Part shown: one piece after another, positions 57,281 to 64,000 of the stretch
Layout of the letters: each line of letters opens with the position of its first letter
Position numbering within the stretch: the stretch's first letter is position 1
NCBI RefSeq assembly: GCF_910594005.1
Contig: NC_057848.1
Location: forward strand, 140,068,155-140,132,154
DNA from: Cervus elaphus
Lineage: Eukaryota; Chordata; Mammalia; Artiodactyla; Cervidae
Direction: 5' to 3'
DNA length: 64,000 nt
Program-made: the position numbers and the translations under genes
The notes under the pieces: model-generated
What the model was told of the DNA's origin: nothing
Seen by the model: the letters and a program-made list of their open reading frames with translations, nothing else
Databases searched by the model: none

Positions 57281-57560
57281 ATTCAATCATTTATTCAACA
57301 AATGTTACTTAGGGTCTCATATTAATACATATCAGGCATTTTTCTAGGTGCTGGAGACACAGCATGGAACAGTATAGAAAAACAGTCCAGTTGGGGAGGA
57401 GAAAGCAAATTAACAAAATGAATAAATAAATGTAAAATGCTAAGAAGTAAAATAAAGCATCGATTAAGATCAGGGAGTGTCTACAGGGTGAAGCGTAAGA
57501 GAGAAGGGGCTTAAAGGAGCAGCCATTGATGGATAAAGAAGCCTGCTAGACTGGAAAGGG
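57281..57560. repeat. Old mammalian repeat (L2/MIR-era), family unresolved
   Basis: 'tcatttattcaacaaatgtt', 'tttttctaggtgctggagac', 'acagcatggaacagta' and an 'aataaataaatgtaaaatgc' block follow a well-known dispersed repeat pattern. Diverged and non-coding. Confidence 0.5.
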
Positions 57561-58986
57561 AATTCATTGTTTAAGAAGAGCTTGCCAATTGAACAACTAT
57601 CCATTATGCTGCTCCATGGATGATTCAAGCCACTTTTTCTGAGATCTGGGAAAGCCTAGTCAGTCCTATAAATGACTGAATACCAGTCTTTTCGTCATCC
57701 CAGCTGATCAATAAGCATCTACTGTGGACATTTATTGGACTGTTTCTTAGAAACAAGCCTTTCGGGTAGTTCTCAGACCAGGAAATTAGCTTGAATAATT
57801 TTGAAGCATTAGTCATATAGGTCAAACTGGTCATATAGATTTGGTATACAGATTTTCCAAATGGACTTTGTTGTCAACAGATATAAATTAAAAACTTTAG
57901 CTCTGCCATTTTCTCTCTGATTTTGGACAAGGGTAGTGGACTAGGTTTCCCAGGTTGCAGAATCTGACATGGAGTTTGGCAAACAGGCTATTTAGTAAGG
58001 AGTACCCTGGGGATCAACAGCTGGGGAAGGAAGGGGAAAGAAGAGGGATGAAGTATAAGAAAAAGTCAAGCTTCAGGGCAGTCTCGGAGACCCCAACCAT
58101 TCCCACTGGGAGCTTGAGCACTGGGGAAATCCTTCAGAAATGTCCTAAGTTGAGCCAAAAGAGGTATATTTGTACTCTTTTTTTTTTCTCATTTATTTAA
58201 AAGGAGATTTATCAAGCACAGAAAATGCATCTGACTGACGGAACAAGGGTTAACATATGGATACAACTTACTGGCACACATAGAATTATTTTGAAGCATT
58301 CTGAATAACACAAAGGTAACAAAAATAAGGAAGTCACTTTTTACATAAAGGGAGATTTTTCCACCTGGGGATTTTACACCAGAATGAGAAATTTAGCCAC
58401 AGCTAGCATTTAAAGGCTACCCTGAGTGCATTCAGATATTTGAAACTATTTTAGGCCTCACTGTCTCCCTGACAATACTTTTTTATATTGAGGTCATTGG
58501 AAAATTGGAAACCATCCTGTATAGCAGCTGTATTTTAACTTGTAGTTTATAAAATATCCATTTCTAGAGAAAAACAAGGCATTGTAATCAAAGTTAGTTA
58601 AAACTAAAAATGTTGCTTTGTTTTTAGAAGTGGACGTGCTATTACTACCATTAATCATTCAGTCTACTAACATAAGAAATAATGGTTTTCGTTTTTTCTT
58701 TCATGATTTGTAAAACCAAATAAGACTAATATTTAAAAGAAATGAAATCTAATTTGCAATTGTTGTTCTTGCAGACATATACAAATGGAAACTCCTCACT
58801 CCATACATCAATAATTGACAAAATTATTTAATAAATACATATACTGACAAGTATGAATTGATAAATCCCTATATATTCTATAATGTTTTGAGCATTATGA
58901 TCAAATTCACTTTAAATATAACATACAGTCTCGGTCCCTTATATTCCTTATCACATAGCTATTCAAGACCAAAAACCCAAAGATCC
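57561..58986. other. Unassigned sequence, 1.4 kb
   Basis: No recognised repeat or gene. Frame 57955-58200 (81 codons) has no known domain. Confidence 0.5.
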
Positions 58987-59325
58987 CAGTTATCCCTTGT
59001 TATCTATGGGAGATGGTTTTAGGACCTCCCCAGATACCAAAACCTGTGAATGTTCAAGCCCCTTATATAAATGGTGTAGTATTTGCATACAAGCTACACA
59101 CATATTTCCATATACTTTAAATCATCTGTAGATTACTTATAAAACCTAATAAAAGTTTAAGTGCTATGCAAATAGTTTAAATGTACATAGTATGTAAATA
59201 GTAGCCGAGTATGGCAAATTCATGTTCTGCCTTCTGGAACTTTTTCTTTTTCTTTCTCAAATGTTTTCCATCTGCAGTTGGTTGAGTCTGCAGATGTGGA
59301 ACCAGTGGATGTAGAGGACTGTCTG
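58987..59325 (+). mobile_element. MER2 (Tigger-type DNA transposon, non-autonomous)
   Basis: Full-length match by order: 'cagttatcccttgttatcta', 'ggttttaggacctccccaga', 'cccttatataaatggtgtag', 'tactttaaatcatctgtaga', 'gttggttgagtctgcagatg' and a terminal 'gactgtctg'. Length is about 339 bp, close to MER2. A TA follows the right end; the left TA is lost. Confidence 0.85.
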
Positions 59326-60149
59326 TATAGTCAAAAACTGATACGTATACGTCAGGGTTTCGTGTTGCCAACTGAAAGTGATTTTGGCTTATTTAAGCAG
59401 AAAATGAATGTATGGCACAGATATCTGTCAGCTTACAGAACTGACAGGATGTCTGGAGAACCAAGCTCACAAAATGAAAGCACAGGGAAGCTTGTATAAG
59501 ACTAAAATGATACAAGCTTTTTTCCACTGCTGCTGAACTCAGTCCCTTGTGCCAGAGGCTTCCATGGTTGTACATCTATTTGTTTCTTTCCTTCACCTTT
59601 GTAACACTCTCTAACCAATTAAGTTGTGTTGTTTTGGTTGCCAGAGGCAGAAAAAACAAAATTATCCTTATTTGGTCTTTTTAGTGGGGATTTGGATCCC
59701 AGCCTTCACAAAGATTTCAGTTAGGGAGTGTTTCTCCAAAGTAAAGAGGATGATTAGGTGCTGGGAAGTCAAAAGCTGACAAATGTTTGCTATGAAGTAA
59801 ACATTCTGAAGTTTGTTGGAGTCCAGTGGGCAAAGATGAAGTAGCCAGGAAAGGACATCATGGAAAAGGAGTGGATTAAGATGCATTGGCCCTGTGTTTG
59901 ACACTGGGGTCAGTGGAGCAGGGCAAAACTCAGACGTGAACCTTGCAAGTCCTGCAAGTATCAGAAGCCCCAGCTGCTGCAGTTCAAGGAGAACCAGTGA
60001 TGAGATCTACAACTCCCTGGGATGGTTTTAACCCTCCTTCTTCTGCCACTCTGAGTGGGTATGTGCTGTCAAGTCATAATGAGTCATTATTCTGCAGCCT
60101 GGTCAATGAAACCCAAGTATTCACAGCTTGATGGGACCATGGAGATCAT
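59326..60149. other. Unassigned sequence
   Basis: No recognised repeat or gene. Confidence 0.5.
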
Positions 60150-60280
60150 CTGTGCAGAAAGAAGTTTCTTATTTCAGAGGATAGATATGAGACCCAGGGA
60201 GGGAGAGTTACTTACTCAGCAGCAGATTTCAGAATCAGAACCTAGCAACTTGTCTCCAAGGCAGGTGCTAAGTCTACTAA
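60150..60280 (-). repeat. MIR SINE, reverse
   Basis: 'atttcagaggatagatatga', 'gacccagggagggagagtta', 'agcagcagatttcagaatca' and 'gaacctagcaacttgtctcc' match the MIR core in reverse orientation. Confidence 0.6.
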
Positions 60281-60447
60281 ATTTGTTAGGTCTGTCACAT
60301 CCTTGCTACATCAAGGGCCACTGTCCCGATGAGGTCCTTGCTCTGACTGTCACCTTGGCCTCCTAAACTGTCTGACCCCTTGAGTTATTCCAGGTCTCTG
60401 CTGATGTCAGATATATTTTTAAAAGTGAGAGAACTGACGATGCCTTC

Positions 60448-61080
60448 AGCTCAGTTCAATCGCTCAGTCGTGTCCGACTCTTTACGACCCCCTGGACTGT
60501 ATGTAGCATGCCAGGCCTCCCTATCCATCACCAACTCCTGGAGTCTAGCCAGACCCATGTCCATTGAGTTGGTGATGCCATCCAACCATCTCATCCTCTG
60601 TCATCCCCTTCTCCTCCTGCCCTCAATCTTTCCCAGCATCAGGGTCTTTTCATATGAGTCAGCTCTTCCCATCAGGTGGCCAAAGTATTGGAGTTTCAGC
60701 TTCAACATCAGTCCTTCCAATAAACACCCAGGACTGATCTCCTTGAGGATGGACTGGTTGGATCTCCTTGCAGTCCAAGAGACTCTCAAGAGTCTTCTCC
60801 AATACCACAGTTCAAAAGCATCAATTCTTTAGCACTCAGCTTTCTTTATAGTACAACTCTCACATCCATACATGACTATCAGAAAAACCATAGCCTTGAC
60901 TAGACAGACCTTTGTTGACAAAGCAATGTCTCTGCTTTTTAATAGCTGTCTAGATTGGTCATAACTTTCCTTTCAAGGAGTAAGCGTCTTTTAATTTCAT
61001 GGCTGCAATCACCATCTGCAGTGATTTTGGAGCCCCCAAAAATAAAGTCAGCCACTATTTCCACTGTTTCCCCATCTATA
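60448..61080 (-). mobile_element. BovB LINE 3' fragment, 0.63 kb
   Basis: Minus-strand BovB with a short 'cagctcagttcaatcg' tail, ending upstream in 'gtttccccatctata'. The coding part is the region after the RT domain. Frames at 60601-60789 (-) and its antisense shadow 60380-60832 (+) are not genes. Confidence 0.94.
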
Positions 61081-61480
61081 ACCTGCAATGATTTCCCAAA
61101 GGAACAAAATTCAGACTCCTTAGCTTGATTTCTGAGGTGCTGACTGCACCTTGGGCCTGATCACACTCAGATACCCAAGCTTCAATCTGAGAGTCAAGTC
61201 CTTGTCAAGCTCCTTTCATCGTTTGTAGCTGCATATGCTTGACCCTCTCCCTTGACGCTTTACTCCTTCATCCCTTTCCTTTCTGTGAACTTCTTTACAT
61301 TTCAAAAATCAATTCAAATACAATCTTCCCAAAGAAGATATTTCTGAGTATCCTAGAAAAGCTTTGGCACAGCTTTTTCTATGGTGCCAGGGCATCCTCA
61401 TACACACAGCCATTGCAGTCCCAATTGAGTGTATTTGTTTAAATGTTTCTCTTTCTCTATTTAAAATCTCTAGGATACAT
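61081..61480 (+). repeat. L2 LINE 3' region (old)
   Basis: 'aaattcagactccttagctt', 'tttcaaaaatcaattcaaat', 'tcttcccaaagaagatattt' and 'gtatttgtttaaatgtttct' follow the L2 3' end in order. Strongly diverged. Confidence 0.45.
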
Positions 61481-62836
61481 ATTGAGTAATTCTGAATAAG
61501 TAATTAAATCAATTCACCTTATATAACTTCCAAGAACTTCTATAGGCCCAGGTACATGGACTTCAGAAACACCTTCTGTGCTTTAACTTAAACTTAACCT
61601 GCACTTATCAAAGATCATTTATACTTTGAATACTAACCCAATTTTAACATCTTTAGACTGTTACAAAAGAGTAAATGTTTCCACAAATATAGCTTTGTCA
61701 TCTTCGAGAATGGACGCAGTTTTATACATTTTTTAATGAGAAGACGGCTCCCCAAAATGAATTAATATAATAATCTATTGAGACTGAATCATGTCATGAA
61801 AAGTAGGTCCAAAATAAAAGTTGAACTTCTTAAAATTAACTAGCATAAGGATTTGAGTACTTTTAATATATAAATTCTAGAGGCTTGGGGGCACTGTTCA
61901 AATTTTAATTTATCTGTGTTTTATGTACTAAACAGACTTTTTATATGATGGCTGCTCAAGTGAGTTGTTAATAAGAACTATACTAGTACACCTTCCCTTT
62001 CCCTTTCTCTATGTCCTATCACTAACTTAAAGGAGTAAGAAGTAAAGAAAAAGAAAAGGGAGAGGAAGAGCTAAGAACAATAGGAAATGATTCTGGCAAA
62101 GTGGGCGCCTGGGAAGATTCAGTGTCTCAGTCAGTTATTCTAATTTCAAAAATGTATGGATTTGGAAAATAAAGATTGTACAGAAGAAGTACACAGGGTC
62201 TTGAAGAACACAACTAAACTCTTGTTTTCTATTTCAGTAATCAGTGACATATATTGCCCCCATCAGAATATGGGAATATAAAATGACTGAGATCAGTTAC
62301 AACACTAAATACCACAATGGCATGAAAACCACATTGACAGGTTTATGAGAGCTCTTAAAGGACAGCTGTGCCTCCCTGCCGCCTTTCCATGGAATGCAAA
62401 TCAATAGAAAATGGCATTTCAGCATTGCACTCCTGCGAATATTAAATATCAAATGCTTCCCAATGCTGGCAATGAGTGGGCTGCATTGATTTTTTTCCCC
62501 TGACTCCACTGGCATCCTGCTAATGATACTTGCCTCTGTGGACTTTCACTGTATGTGCTAATATGCACCACGGGAAGGATGAATCATATGAGAACCCCTA
62601 ACCCTGTGAGAGCTGTCTGTGGATAAAGAACATGTGCTCTCAGAACTACAGCCCCTGTTAAAACATATGACTTATGAAAGACTCACACCTACCACAAATT
62701 TGTATCTTAATAAAGTGAGTTTGCACCTTTGGAGGTCTGTGTTACGTCAGATCTATGTCTTTTATAGAGGCATAAACTATATAATAAAAGATATTGAAGG
62801 GAAAGTCCTCAATAAAGCTGTAAATGATCCTCTAAA
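61481..62836. other. Unassigned sequence
   Basis: No recognised repeat or gene. Part of it (62270-62600) has a motif-rich, repeat-free look and is listed separately. Confidence 0.5.
62270..62600. promoter_or_regulatory. Candidate conserved non-coding element
   Basis: Repeat-free block with higher complexity than its flanks. It contains a perfect POU octamer ATGCAAAT (62394-62401), an E-box CAGCTG (62363-62368) and several homeobox-like TAAT cores. No frame longer than about 70 codons. This is a composition-based guess; conservation was not tested. Confidence 0.25.
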
Positions 62837-63533
62837 ATATTGATTCCCAAACTTGGCTGTATACTGAAATCACCTGCAGTTTATAAAACTCTGGCTACTG
62901 GATCCAAGTCCCAGGGATTGTGATTTAATGGCATGGGCTGTGGCCTTAGTATCAACTTAAAACACAGCCACAACCTGAAAGTTGAGAGTTGTTTTATTCA
63001 GCGTGAAAATCTTAGGACTTTAAGCCTGGGAGGCAGCACCTCGGAGCTCTGAGAAACTGTTCCAAGGAGGCTGGGGAAGGAGTCAGGACATACAGAAGTT
63101 TGTAACAAAGCAGGACAGGCAGTTTGAACATCAAAATTTATTGTTAATTAAGGAAAACCGGATATCTCAAGGAATTTAGCACTCTTCTATGTATGGGAAG
63201 ATGCAAACGTCTGTGCTCACTGAAATAATTTCTTCTTTCATGTGCATCTCAGCTATCTGGGGCCAGCAACCTGTTTTTTGACTTCTCCTATCCCTCCTCA
63301 CCCACCCCACTCCCCAGCTCCTCAGCAATCACCATAAGCGGTGGTAGCATCTCCTGGATCCCAGGCATTGTTTTCCCTTTTGGGACCCTCATTCACATGT
63401 GGAAGCCCAAAATCGTTGATGGCTGGTACATCCTTGTGTACCAATAAGGCAGGAAATACTGCATTTCACAACATTCAGATTTTTAACTATTTCCCAAGTG
63501 ATTCTAATGGGCAGTCAAGGTTGAACACCACTG
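62837..63533 (+). mobile_element. MER5A hAT element, split
   Basis: The left part (62837-62955) has 'cccaaacttggctgtatact', 'gaaatcacctgcagttta' and 'cccagggattgtgattta'. The right part (63480-63533) has 'cccaagtgattctaatgggc' and 'agtcaaggttgaacaccact'. Together they form a near-complete MER5A interrupted by about 520 bp of other DNA. Confidence 0.82.
62956..63479 (-). mobile_element. LTR-like insertion in MER5A, minus strand
   Basis: About 520 bp that interrupt MER5A. On the minus strand there is an AATAAA at 62998-62993 about 40 bp before the end, preceded by a G/C-richer block, as in an LTR R-U5 end. No internal retroviral genes are present. Terminal TG..CA and a clean duplication could not be established, so a solo LTR is the favoured but unproven reading. 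Confidence 0.4.
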
Positions 63534-64000
63534 ATGTAAAGAATATGAGCTGTGTTCAAGTCTAGAGAAGGCATTTTTCCATTGTGTTAGTCACTGATTA
63601 CGATTATATATTTGTTTGTAGTCTGGTTCGCTCACATTCACATGCTTGATATGCTTACCCAGCTTCCAGTACTGATAGTGTGTGTGTTTGTGTGAGTGTG
63701 TTCAGGAGAAGGGGGTATGCACCACTAGAATTTGAGAAGGAGCCAGTCATTTAGAGTATTTTGCTTTGTTGATATAAAACTTGCTAATATTTCCCTAGAA
63801 ACCTGAAATGAACATAGACTGTTTCAGAAAATTCTGGCAACAGATGATCATCTCTTTAGACTATTTGTTGGTATAAAACTGAAATTTATTGTCAAGTTGA
63901 ACAATGAGTAGACTCACTATTTAAAATAAATGGTTTGAGATAAGATTAAGGTCCTGGGTCTCCTTCTTGGAATTCACAGTCTGCGTGCTCAGCAGTCTAC
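63534..64000. other. Unassigned sequence with short GT run
   Basis: No recognised gene. An imperfect TG run is at 63678-63703. Confidence 0.5.

Noticed and set aside
60380..60832. 150-codon plus-strand frame, among the longest in the window
   Set aside because: Most of it is the antisense of a BovB 3' end; similar frames appear at 35179-35559 and 14248-14502.

Overview
The window is nuclear DNA from a pecoran ruminant (cattle, sheep, goat, deer or a close relative). The diagnosis rests on about ten fragments of the RTE-type LINE BovB, roughly twenty tRNA/BovB-derived SINEs (Bov-tA/Bov-A type), and a few cetartiodactyl CHR-type tRNA SINEs, together with L1, L2, MIR and old mammalian DNA transposons. 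The sequence alone does not fix genus or species. The DNA is AT-rich and I found no host protein-coding gene, no RNA gene and no CRISPR array. Every longer open reading frame that I could recognise is transposon-derived, and the rest are short chance frames. The region is best read as intergenic or deep intronic.

Layout. 1-2.5 kb: old sequence with an L2 tail. 2.5-7.8 kb: a dense nest of BovB, L1, mariner and SINE pieces. 7.8-11 kb: unassigned sequence and two old MaLR-type LTRs. 11-15.7 kb: one old L1 (minus strand) split by a SINE and by a 2.7 kb BovB, which is itself split by a second, opposite BovB. 16-24.2 kb: scattered SINEs and a 5'-inverted L1. 24.4-33 kb: three more L1s, two of them 5'-inverted, and a BovB. 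34-39.3 kb: SINEs and two BovB tails. 41-47.4 kb: a 5'-inverted L1 with a perfect target-site duplication inside a SINE tail, a sense L1, and a deep L1-in-L1 nest. 47.5-64 kb: mostly low-repeat DNA with MIR, L2, an old ORF1-bearing LINE, a mariner MITE, a hAT element with an exact 8-bp duplication, a Tigger-type MER2 and a MER5A split by an LTR-like insertion.

No new multi-gene system is present. The things most worth a second look are structural: five L1 copies with 5' inversions; two insertions that consist of little more than poly(A), each flanked by a perfect 13-14 bp duplication; reciprocal nesting of BovB, L1 and SINEs readable from target-site duplications; and a CpG-rich insertion at 56576-56808 that carries a perfect four-unit heat-shock-element palindrome. 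Family names come from recognising consensus-like sequence by eye; boundaries are usually good to about 5-20 bp unless a duplication fixes them.
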